Shown: one piece after another, positions 25,472 through 38,337 of the stretch | How positions within the stretch are numbered: position 1 is the first letter of the stretch | Layout of the letters: the number at the start of each line of letters is the position of its first letter | DNA from: Myoxocephalus aenaeus | Taxonomy: Eukaryota > Chordata > Actinopteri > Perciformes > Cottidae | NCBI GenBank assembly: GCA_038501785.1 | Contig: JBAMJR010000170.1 | Span: 4,126,001-4,190,000 of the forward strand | Direction of reading: 5' to 3' | Length of the DNA stretch: 64,000 bases | The notes under the pieces: generated by a model | What the model was told of the DNA's origin: nothing | The model's input: only the letters and a program-made list of their open reading frames with translations | Databases searched by the model: none | Translations under genes and position numbers: made by a program

Positions 25472-28400
25472 TTTGCGTATATGTTTGCTAGTGGTGGTTT
25501 GTTAGCCTGCATGCACATCTGGATAAACTGGTCTGTGCTATAATTCACATAGCCTCATTAAAATGCTGAAAGTTTGGGCTTTAAAGTCACTGTGACCCCC
25601 GGTCTGCTGTAAGCACCAGGACCTGCATACTGAGCAGAGCTCTGATTGATCTACCTAAGTAGCTGCAATTAATGGGGACGTTCTTCGTCCAGAAGTTACC
25701 CACCGCATGCATGCAACCACCCACACATGAACGCATACGTGGTCATCTGATGCTATATCACAATGAATTAATTCGCTGAGCGGTGATTTCAAGCGTTTGA
25801 TCCTAATGTGGCGCTAGTCACCTTTGACCCCTACACCCCGCCCATCACTGATTATGCATTGGGTAATTTGACACCTTCGCCCCTTGAACAGAAAACAGAT
25901 GACATTAAACGATGAATATAGAGCAGAAGAAAAGACCCATTCCACCGGGAAGGGTTGCTGAATTGCGTTATGACGACGACGACCTTTGTTCAGAATCCTG
26001 AAAGGCATTAACAATTTAATGAGTCACATCTCATCAGTATGGAAAGTATCTCGATGCCAGTGTTGTGTAAATGTCTTCTGGCCGGTCTTGTGTAATCCTA
26101 AAACCCTCAATCAAAACATGTCAAGGAAAGACAAGTCTATGCAACAAGGATTTGCAAATCTGACTTCAGATACTTTTAAATCGGATGTTGCCAATTAAGT
26201 TGCGTAACCATTAAACCATTTCAAGTCTTTTATGAATGTTGATAACATGCAATGGAGGCGAAAGAGCTCCATCAGAACCAAGCTGTTTTCCAGAAAACTC
26301 TGAGTGTGGGTCACAGCTCAGTCCCCTCAGTCAAGAACACCACTGGCTGCCTCTTTCACCTTGCCTTGCCCAAAATACATTTCTTGGACAATCATCAAAA
26401 GTCTGACTCAGACTGAGAGCTTTGGGGCCTGGAAATGGAAACTGATTTAGCACTGCACTCTCAAGACAATTCCGCATAACATCTAATATGGTCAGCCAGA
26501 CAGAGGGAGCGTGATAGGGTGAGGTGAAAAAGGAACTATAGAAATGGCAGCAATACCCTTCAGGAGACCTCCATCAGCCAGCTCAGGACTTTTTCTGTTG
26601 CTCCCACATGGTCAAGTTCACCCTAAAACTTTAATGTTTTCAGCAAAAGAAGGAGCGGACAGTGAAATGGCGAAAGGCAGAGGTGACACTAGGTCAAAGT
26701 GATATTTATGGTGGTGTGTTTGTCCCTCATCCTACATGTATTAATCCAAATCCTTAATGGCATACAGATCAGTTCCGTATATTCTGCCATTGCTGCAGTT
26801 TATCAAAACCTTAAGTCAGTCTTTAGCTTGCCAGTTGTGTGGTAATGAAAGTTGATTCCAGCTCATATTGCCCTTTAATTCAAAGGGACATTTTGATTTC
26901 CCCCCATGGGGAAAACAAGGGTAACTTCAACAGGGATCTTTTTCATTCAAATCTTGGCTCTGGTCATTTGAGGCTGTTTTATGTGGATCAAAGTGTAATT
27001 CATTGTTCTGAGATTTAGTGCCCATGATTTTGAGCTGTCTCAGGACCCAGCTATGTACTTGCAGCCAAAGAGGATTCTGGCGCTCTCCATTCTAGTAGCG
27101 CCACTCCAAATGCACACATGTGCCAGACACTACATGACCCACCATCCCTCAATACTTCATCTTGAGCTGATGAAACATCTCCTGGGGCATGCCGATTCTC
27201 TGTATGAGTCTCACACTTGCCGTTGTAAATCATGGCCAGTGTTTTACAACATGGCCTCACATTTCCACCTGATTTTCATTATGCCATGCACCTCTCTGGC
27301 TGCACTGAAATGAAGGAACAAATAATAATCTGATCAGCAAATTGACATAATTATGCCCAGTATATGTATAGAACAAAGAAGTCGCGGTGCCAATAAAGAC
27401 TGAGTGTGTGTAATTGAATTGTTGTGGGATAATGATGATATGGTTGTCTTGGTTTACCTTGTTTTCCCATCCAGTAGGATTTAGATGGATGGTCAAGCTT
27501 TAAGTCATGGGGAGTTGATGAATGTTCATTGAAGGAAATGGACCACCAAGGTTTTTATTGAATCAATAATTTGACATTGATAATGCAACCTGTCCTGTTG
27601 GAAAACATGTTTGCATGTAAGGCATATTAGTTGGCATTTATATATCATTTAATTGTTTTGCTTTAAATGCAGTGTGTAGGGTTTTAAAGGCACTTGGTGC
27701 ATGGACAGTGAGCTGTTATTGAATTGTTAGTTGTAGCAAAAGTGGTTTGTGTGTAGCCAATAGAGGATAATATGAGAGGTTAACAACTCCCAGAGGCTGT
27801 GACATATACATATAACCCACATTACAACATTATCTGATCAACACTTTTACACCTGCCTACCTTGCATACACAGTCTAAACACCCACACTTTTCATTCAGC
27901 AAGGCCGCTTTGCTTTTCGTCAAGACACTACGTATCAAAAGGAGCTCCTTCGCGTGATCAGGACAGGGTCAACTCAAACCAGGCTCCTGATGTTGACCTT
28001 AACCTTTTTGTGACTTGAACATAACTTTTTGATTAGTGAAGCTTGATTCAACTGGTTGAGTTCATTGACACCTTCTACACCCTGAAAGCAGCCATGGGAG
28101 ACAGGAGAAACATACCATTTTAATCAGTGGCATACTCTCTTTTCTGCACTCTGCTCCACCTTCCTGCTGTCTGCGTGCATTGTGGCTGAAAAAGCTAAAT
28201 CACTGACATTTTGATATGCCATCTCTCTTTCTCATTCAATCATTGTCTCAGTACTCCGGTGCAATTGGTCCGGCCTGTTGCCCAAAACTCTTTCAAAAAA
28301 TTGTCTCCACTCTTTCTGTCCTTCAGGTGAGCTTGTGTTTAGCTTAACAAATAGAGCTACTGAATCTGAGACCCCTACTGCAGCATGAGTATACCCCATA

Positions 28401-30275
28401 AACAAGTTGTCCTGTTTTTATCAAAATCAAAGCTAATTCAGTCTACATCTACACACCCACATGTTTTTAAATGATCCTAGGAGAGCTCTACAGAGTATAG
28501 TCAGTCACATATCTCAACCAAATGCTCTCACTGGACTAAGTGTCTCCTCATAGTCGATCCTTGTCTTTTTTTGTTGGAGCAGTATGCTTAAAGCTGTTTT
28601 ATTATTTTGTATCTGCCGCATCAGTACAGCAAAACTATTTTTAGTTTTTACTGTCCAAAGAAGAAGAATCATTAGCTTGCAACATATGTCTCTTTCCAGT
28701 CTATTTTGTCAGATCGATTACATTATTCACTTTGCTTTCTTTTTGCTTTTTTACTGTCAGTTCGGTTTTAATGAGAGCTGGTCGGAGGTGTATCTCAGTA
28801 CAAATCTACTCTATAGAGTGGAGCAGATATGTAGGTTGGGGAGATGAGGTGGACACAGTTAGGGAAATGTAAATTACAGATAGGCAATTGGAAATAATGT
28901 ACGCACTTGTGGGAATGTGTGCCCGAGCATATGGGTACATGTACTCTCTGTGTGTGAATGAGTGTGTGCATGAAAGTGTGTCTCAAGATAAAATATTATG
29001 TGTCCCCAAATTACTTTGGCTTTATCAACTGAAGAAGTGCCTGGTAAGCAACATACCTCATTAGCATACAGATCAGGAGACTCTATAAGTGTGTGTGAAG
29101 TATAACTCACTGTTGCTTTTTTCCAAAGCAGTAAAAGGACTGTCCTTTCTCTGCAAATGCCAATGCTGATCTTTCCTCTCCCATTTTTTTATTGGGCCAC
29201 AGTTTGGTTAAGAGTCGTTAACATTATCGTTTCGCTTTAGTACCAGATCTTCCATTTAATAGATATTTAAGGTGTAACATTTTAACACATCTCAGTCAAG
29301 GCCACATTAATTTTGAAACATTAGTATAATTACTATCAACAAACAAGACAATTATCGGAAAGACTATCAGGTTCTGCCAGCCTCTATAATGTATAGTCTG
29401 CCATTGGACTTGACTTTATTGGAAATCTGATGGATTACATAATAACTGGCACAAAACATAAGCATACGCAAGCATGATTCCTTCTTACGATGGAATTTGA
29501 TTGATTGAAAAGATGAGTGAAATTACAGTTGTAAGACTTCCAGTTGGTCATACAGCAGGATATACCCAACACAGTAACATGTTCTACTTCTAGCTTGTCC
29601 ATGAGACAAACCAAACAAAATAACAATTACATAATTCAATCCAAAAAGTGACATTGAGATTATCCCAAAACAGACTCGGGTCTATCAAAAGATATCAGTC
29701 AACCAGGATTTGTGTAGGCTAATATAATAACGATAATTTGGAGCAGGAAAAGCCGATAGCCAGTTAATCTGCTGATACCGGAGTTAATCACATGCACACA
29801 GATTTTTTTTCAGCAAAAGTGGCCCTCAAATGATCAGCTGTGGCACATAGTTGTGCTGGGATTGCACCAACGTTAAGTCACATTGTTGAGACTCGACCAT
29901 GCTGACCAGCTAAACAGAGACGCCGTGCTTTTGGCAGAGCAGCAATTATCTTCAGTCTAATACATTAATAATGCCATTCTATAATCACCAACCAAATCAA
30001 GCTCATGATTTATTAATAAAGCTGTGTTATATGAAGTTAACTTTTCATTAGGGACACACTGACTTCATGTATGGAGCCTTCATCTGAGAGCTTAGACTGA
30101 TGCTACAGATGGCACTGGTACATGCTTAGCTTTTAACCTTAGCAGTTACGAGTGTACGGCATATGCTAAATACTACCGCAGATTGCAATCTGCTTCCGTC
30201 ACATTTGCTTATTAAAACAGTCACGTAGTAAATTGTCTATAATCAAAGATATTCTCTCTGTTTCTGTGTCTACAG

Positions 30276-30388
30276 GTTCACTGGCCCCAATCTTCCCTCA
30301 CCCATCATTAGCAGCAAGAATTGGCTTCGGCTTCACTTTACCTCTGATGGCAACCACAAGTTGAGAGGTTTCAGCGCTCAGTACCAAG
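30276..30388 (+). CDS. csmd2: csmd2 exon: second half of CUB2
   Basis: 113 bases encoding 37 full codons, running from FTGPNLPSPIISSKNWLRLH to RGFSAQYQ. This is the C-terminal half of a CUB sandwich: hydrophobic strands ending in the GF.A.Y motif typical of the last CUB strand. The acceptor is TCTACAG before 30276 and the donor is AAG|GTGAGA after 30388. The exon opens with the last base of a codon split with an exon outside the window and ends in phase 1. Confidence 0.92.
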
Positions 30389-33300
30389 GTGAGATGAAGA
30401 GAGGTTTTGATATCACAAAAGGACGATCGTTATTAATGTGTGGGATCAGCAAAAAGAAATCTGGATTTTCATGATATTTGATTGAGATATTCTTGGTCCT
30501 TGAAGGATGACTCTTAATGGTGACCGACTGAACTTTTCCCTCGTGCCAAAATCTGAATATCATTTTTCCATTTGTTCGCAAGAAATGATCTAATCAAAAA
30601 TAGCCCTGAAATTAAACATATTTGTACTTCCCAGAGGACTAACTATCCCATCATGAGCTATCCTCATGAAGTTTCCAAAATATATCTCAAAGAGGTGTGT
30701 TACAATGGAATTTTCTGAGCACATTGTTGCTCCTACGGGAGTGACGTGTTCCCACTCCTGTGTCAGATGTCTTTTATTTTGCACCATTGTCAATACAAAA
30801 TGAACAGGAAAGCCATCAATATGTTATAAGGTCCAATTCAGAAAACAAGATGGTAAATTCATGTTTCTTGTGCAAATATGCTTACATTTCCTGAAATATG
30901 AGATCAATTTATGATTTTTACCCTATAAAATAAAACTTGCAGCATCACTATTTTGCCTAAAAACTAATAGTTTCTTTCAGGATTTGAAGACTTATTATTA
31001 TTGGGACACACACACACTCTCCTGTGGTTCCATTTTAGGTTCAAGGATCAACTTTGAGAAGAAATGAGCAGGGAAAAATGATTAGTTCATCCACGAAAAA
31101 GGTGATCTCTAAGGACCTCACCTCCAGCTATCTGCGGGAAATCTCAGAGACGATGAGACGAGAATAAGAAGAGAGCGAAATGAGAGAGACAGGGAGAGCA
31201 AGAGCAGGTTTATCAGGTTTACAGGTTCAATTCTAGATAAACATGTTCAGAAGATCAGAGAGAAATTGGAGGCTAATACTTTAATTAGATTAAACACTCT
31301 TCCGTCCCCCATCTCCTACCAGCCATTTCCATCATTATAGTTCCCGTGATTCCACAACAGCAGTTAGAATAATGTAAAGACTTCTGGCTCTGTTTTTATT
31401 CTTATTTTATTCTTCTGTTCTTTCATTTGATGTGGCACAGGAAACATCCACACCAAATCAAACCCTGCCGTTGATAGCTTAGTTCCCTCACTAGAAACAT
31501 GATTTTTTTTCTTCTCCTTTCTAACAAATCTGAAAACAATTCTGTATTGTGATTTTTAGTCCAGACGCATAAACAGACTTTTTGACACATGACTCAGATT
31601 GGCTTTGAAATACGATGCAGCCAAAAACTGAGCAAAGAATGAAACACATTTATGCAAAATACGTGAAGTTCCATTGTCAGGAAGTGTCAAAGTAACTCAA
31701 TAGGATGAGTGTAAAGGGTTGCAGAGACAATGCAGATGGTGTTGTTGAAATGTGAGTGAGTATGCATTTAGATGAGCCTCCTACGTTGATCTGATGGCTT
31801 TGTGTTGTTTATTTTCTCCACAATTATCATAAAATGCAATCATTTAAATATATTTATTGTGTAAAACTTTAATTGAATTACCTGGTTTTGCCCTCTAATC
31901 CTCATAATGCAATTTTATTTCTATCCATGAGATTGCAAAGATAAGATTGTTGAGCTTTCCTCTCCCATGTAAACTAATTGTATGATTGTTGTGGACTACC
32001 ATATTTTATGGTGGAAAAGTTGGTTTTATTGTTGAAAAAAGTTCAGTTATTTTTTTATTCGACAAGTTTACTACATTGTTGTTCAATTTCTTTGTTAAAA
32101 CTGCTGTGAACATATCTGGGTGGGTGTAGGCAATAGTTTATGGACCCTTTTGTATTGTGTACTTTATCTGCTGCAAACCTTTAGGCTCTGCTGAAATGTG
32201 TGGGCGTCAATATTGTACTTCCTGCTGTCTTATATGTCTCTCTGCTTTGTTGTCGTCTACAGTGAAGAAGATGACTGAACTTAAGTCTCGAGGTGTGAAG
32301 ATGTTGCCGAGCAAAGACAACCACCACAAGATATCAGTGTGTAAGTTGCAAACCTCAAGAGTCAACTTTGTTTTGCAAATAAACTGGTCTGACAGGAATA
32401 GTTTTACTTAGTGCAATGTCCCCGATGTAAACAAGGGAGAAAAATCACTCTGCCAAAAAGAAAACTTCAACGTATAAATGTGGACGGATATTTACCTGGC
32501 TCAGTGTCGCAAAATGGAAAGCTTCATGGTAATGTCTTCCTTTCTCTTGTTCTGTTTGAGCTCACCGCTTATTATCCCATTCAGCTTTATTTTAACATCC
32601 CTAACATTAACAACTTGACAGCGATGAGTCACCTGACTAAAGTGACACAGAGGGATGTCAAAGGATTTAAGAACAAGCTGTAGAACAAAAAGAAGAGATG
32701 CCTTAATGATAATCCTGCCTCAAGGCCATTTACAATTACATTTATCCCCTTCTACCTCCAACTTTATGCTTGTATTCCGTACGTCTCTCAAAAAGTTAAC
32801 TTTTTTCTTCTTTTCTTTAATTTGCATTGCTTTTATGCTTTATATTTCCACTTTACCTGCTTCCACTTTAAAGTTCTTTGTCTCCCGTACTTAATTTTAT
32901 TTTACATAATTCCTCAATCAAAACTTCAACACATTATGGAAAATATTTTTTCGAGTGTTTTGATTTTTTACCCCCACTGCATTTGTAAAATTGATTTAGA
33001 CTACACCAGTCTGGATAAGTCTGGATAAATACATTCAATGTAATCGACTCTGCTGATGCCAGCTGTTTAAAATTCATTGCTGTCTTGCCTCACACTGGGA
33101 TCCTGGCCAATAAGCAGGTGTCACATTGGTTTGCCCCTGCAGACCCTTGACCCCTCCCAGTCAGTCAGTTGGGCTTTCCGGGTTGGCCAGGTGTATTTGA
33201 CCCCTTCTGGCACTTGTCCTTCCACGTTTTTACACCTAGTGACATGGATAAACAGGGCACCACCAGGAACGGTAAAGGTTTATGCTGAATTAACTGATAG

Positions 33301-36300
33301 CTAGTGCAGGGTAAATATCAATCAATCAATAGCAAATATCAATATTATCTTTACATTTCTTCTGTAATGATAAAGGGACTATTGGCCACCAGAGGGCAGA
33401 AAGTAAACAACACATGCATTCATAACAATGAGCCTTAATATTCTTTATCAGATGTTTGATCCTCTTATGGGAACCATGCTTGTAAAGACCTTTTGCAAAG
33501 ACACCTAGCCACACGTGACCAACACAGGCAACACATGTCAAATAGAAGTCTAATGTTTCCTCTTACTAAAATTGGGCTGTGGTTAAAGGACTGCCCCCAT
33601 GTATCATGTTAACAATGGCCAGGTAAGTGTAGTGCAACCAGCTTGTGAAAACGCACAGGCATGTTCATGTGAGTGGAAATCTTCCGTAATGCATAAAAAA
33701 TTGATTTTTGTAGAGTAAACTACTTTCTTTTGTTGGACAATCTGTAATCTCATTTTCCCATTCTCCCATTAGTGTCTCAGATGGGTGTCGCACAGGGACA
33801 CAACATGTGTCCAGACCCGGGGATCCCTGATCGAGGAAAAAGAAAAGGCACAGACTTCAGGTAAGAGCGAGTGGAGAATGATTTCCGGAGCAATTCATTA
33901 AGTGGCAATCCCTGAACAAGAACAGGCTGATTGACACAATGTGACTGATAGACAATACATTTGGTTAGAAAATATGGTTATCAGCTTTCTATAAATTGCT
34001 TTCCTTTGAGACAAATGATGACCCTATTAAACTATAATACTATAATACGAATATTAGTGATACTGACTTGGGCTTTGCAAGTCTTTATGGTTTCTGAAAA
34101 AATTGCAGGGTAATTTATTTCCATACTTTTTGTAGATATTGCATCCACCTGCCTAATTCTTCAAATAAGTAGGTTTAACACAAGGTTTTGAGTTTTCTAA
34201 TTTAATGTTCAAGGCTTAATTGGGTATGAGAGTGCTCTGTGACATTTTATTGTTACAGTTTTGTTCTACATTTAATGTTAATTTGTCTTGTGTTTAATAT
34301 CAGGGTTTAATTAGTTCCACTTCCAATTTCTCTGGAAAGTAGAGAAGGAAAGTTAACTGTTGTACTAATGGGACAACGTTCATTAATCAATGTGTCAGAA
34401 ATTCCACAGTTTTGATATTTTGCGGTTTTAAATTCAGTTGCAAATTAATTCCCAAATGATCTCCCAGTACGCCATTGATGATCATAGTTGAGATTGAATC
34501 AACGGTGAGCTGGGAGGAAACTACTGGGTGCTATAACAATCAGGGACTGGATCTTAAAACGTGCTCGAGCACACAGCACATTACCTAATGGCATGCCCCA
34601 TAAAGCCACTGCAACAATTCTGAAGTGTGAAATGTGAACATTAAAACAAATACCCTCCCATTTGAGCCACTGCACATTAATAGGCGTCCTCTGTGGCATG
34701 GACATATTACTGGCGAGATTATGGAATTTCATTCCCGTGAGAGCTATTGTCTCTATCAGTGGTCAACTGTATCACAGATAAATGGGTAACATATGCTTCC
34801 CACAATGCAGCACTTTTGGAAATCACACCCGGGGAGTTTTAGAAAATATTTATTCTCTTTGTCAGCTGTGAACATCTTTTTCCTTCTTTGTGCTCCCAGC
34901 TCATGTGCACTCCCACTGCTAAAAGGTGATTTCTACAGGAAGGTTTGTAATACTGATGTGTTTCTATGCAATCTGACTGCAGGCGAGGAGCCACTGTGCA
35001 TTTCTCCTGCGACGAGGGTTATGAACTGCAGGGCTCAAAGAGCATCAGTTGTCTCCGAGTGACAGACAGCTATGTCGGCTGGAGTGACGATCGGCCCATA
35101 TGCAGAGGTAAGGATGGACATGTTGCTTATCCATCTATGCACATGTGTAATGGTGGTAGTCTAAATGTGACTGACATGTATATTTTCAAACTGATGTTTG
35201 CTTGTGACTGTGCTGTCTATGTGCAGATGCCCAGTCCATCTCTTTTTCTTTTTTTTCCTCTTTGTGACTGCCCTGACTTTGACCTTTGGCTGGCATCCTT
35301 TTGCTTCCTGCTGTCATAATGCTGCCCATCAGTTATAGCTTCCTCACTTCTGACCATTTTGTGATTGGCAGAGTGGTCAGACTCCCTGTACGGTGTTCCT
35401 GATGCTCATGTGCACCTCAATTTCAGTTTTCAGCCTGAGTGAACTGAATTAATCAGAGTTGATTTGATTTTGTACTTCTTTTTTTGTAGAATAATTGGTT
35501 CAATTGATGGGTATCTGAATTGTAAAGCGTATTCATTGGAGTATGACTTATTCATATTTAACCTAGTGGTAGTGTTCTCTTAGACGGTACAAGTAAAAAA
35601 CCCAATAGTACCCAAAATGTCCAATTAATAAGACATGTTCAGCATACTGAGCCTTACTTAAATGTTTTATTTTAGAAGACTACAAAATGCATATCAACAT
35701 GTTTTAAGGCATTCGTCTCTGGTCTCAATTACACAGAGTTCTGATTGTGAATATTAATCTGAAAGCACTCGGGCAGAACAAAATAATAAAATGCATTATC
35801 TTTGATCTGTGCAAAGCTGCATGTTTGTCATGACTCAGCTCAGGTTAGCAAAAAATAAAAAAAGGGGCTTTCGTATTTTAAATCCTGCATGTCTTGTTAA
35901 ATAAATAGTTGAGGCGACATTTGGCAAAGGCCAACAAGAAAAAGCCTCTTAATCGCTTTGTTATATCACCGTGTTTAAAGTGACAATGTGGAAACAATAT
36001 GGACATGAAGGGGACCCTCTGCTTCACAGAACTGGTCGCAGCAGGCAGCTGTTTCAGTGAAAATGTTGTAAAAATGCACTTTACAGCACCTGCTCAGCAC
36101 CAACGTCATTTTTTTAATTTTGTATTTATACGACAGCAGGTAATACTTCATCATTATTCAAAAAACACCTTGCAATTACAAAATGCTGAGTCATAACTAT
36201 ATGTTTGTAAAACTAATTTAACAACAATTCTGAGATTGAGGTATTGAATCACAACATAAGAGAGTGCATTGACAGAACAGCTCACATGCAATTGTCTTGG

Positions 36301-38291
36301 ATTTACAATAATAATATCTATAAACAGATTCTGCATTCATAATTTGAATTCATTAGGTTTTTAGGTGTTCTGAATCATTCTGGTTTGGGTTTGTAGTCCA
36401 AGTAGTAATAACTTGGTTGAACGTTTGGCGAGCAAAAGTGTGCAATCTCAGAACCCACAACAATGATTTAGCTTTTTATTAGTTTAACAATTAGCTTGTG
36501 AACTGGCAACGGTAAAAACATGGTTGTGCACGTTGTCTCTCACCTCCAACTCCAGTCTTGCATCTCAAGCTCCTAATCCTTTTATCGGAAATCTATCCAA
36601 TCTCACTCACACCTAATTCAACCATCGAAGGCAACTACTAGCCAATCAGAAACAATCCTTTGCCATAGCAGGATTTGTAGTTTAGCATCTCCAGCATCAG
36701 CTGTTTTTATACCAGTCTGCCCATTAGGGCCTTTGAACACCCTATTCTTTGATCGACATGTCTAATGTAATCACCTGCAGCATCCCATTTAACGTCACCT
36801 ATAGGCCATCATTGTTACTCCTCTTTAGTTAATACGAATACAGCTTTCCATAGGTACCTCTATTTTTTTCTTTTGTCTTGGACTAATCCAGCTTCGTACC
36901 ACAATTTAATTAGAGCAGTAAGCAGTAGGGTGCATGATCTCAGAAGGGTTATATGGTTGGGGGCTGATAAATCTTCCTCTATCTAATATTTCAGAATATT
37001 TTTTTTTTTTCTAACAATAAACAGCAATTAAGGCCTTGTACTGACACATTTGTGTTATCTTCTTCTTTGAACTGAAAAAAAAACACAGAGAAGTGATTAT
37101 GCCTTTTTGAATGCAGGCCTCAGTATCACATTCAGTTGGTTTTCTTTGTTATGTAAAGCTTGAGAGAATAACGTCAGTGAAAGTGCCCTTTAAAAATATC
37201 TCATTCCATCATCCTCATTTAACTTTTGATACTACGCCTTTGTTCTACTTCAATGGAGATTAAACCCCATCCAGGAATAATTGAATATCTGTATCCTAAA
37301 TTAGAATTAGTCATCATTAAATTCTACATCACTATCATTACCGCAGAGAAAAAAAAGTAACTTATGGCTGCAAATTCATTCACCTGACATGACATCCACG
37401 GTTCTCTTTGCATTCATGTTCCTGATACACTTTCATGTCTGTCACTGATCACACAGGGTGTATCAGGCACGATGATGAAAAATAGAAAAGATAGGAGTGG
37501 ATATGATACTTTCAGTGGAATGCCTCTGCTGCATTATTTTCGTTAAGGTCACCCTAACTGTCAGCACAGCTCACATTAATTACTTTATTTTCCCTTTAAC
37601 TTCGCCAAAGTTCTTTTTACATTTTAATAGGGGTGATTTGGTAGGAGAGGGGTGGAGCCACTGAGTGGGGCTTGAACACCCGTAGGACATATCTCAGACG
37701 TAACTCATTAAATCGGGGTAGTTGGTTCAGGCTCTTTCAAACACTTTCAGGTTATCCCCACATATGTACACACGTAGACACTCACTTCCCTTAAAGAACT
37801 CATTAGAAATTCTGCTTTAAATTGAAGGGGTGTTTAACAGTTCGGCCATATAGACACCCTTAGGCCCCCAAACAAAAAGTCACACTGTCCTTTAAAGCTT
37901 GGTTTGCTAACTGCTCAACTCCTTTTAATGAGAATATCACATGCAATACTCAATTTGTGTTTTGATTGATGCATTTCTTGTCTATGATAAAGTAACATAC
38001 ACATCTCCTATACTATACTTGGGCAGGACCCAACTACTATATGTTAATGACTGTCCAAATTGATTTGGAAACATTTAACAATAGCAGAGGATAATAGAGA
38101 CAGTCTGATGTCACATTCTTTGTGTTATTCTTCCCTGATAATATGTATTCCCCAGTGTATGCTATACATTTGCGATGTATGGGTTTGATTGGGTCTTTTA
38201 TTAGTTATTATTATTAGTCTATTGTCCATGGTGCCACACTAAATTGCACTCTGAGTTTCTTTTGAAAGACAAGTCCATTTAAAAATGAAAT

Positions 38292-38337
<46 letters not shown>

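Noticed and set aside
34966..35107. ATG at 34966 as the start of a separate gene overlapping the Sushi2 exon
   Set aside because: The ATG lies upstream of the acceptor at 34981-34982, and the exon joins in phase 2 to the previous Sushi2 exon, so this is intron sequence read through.
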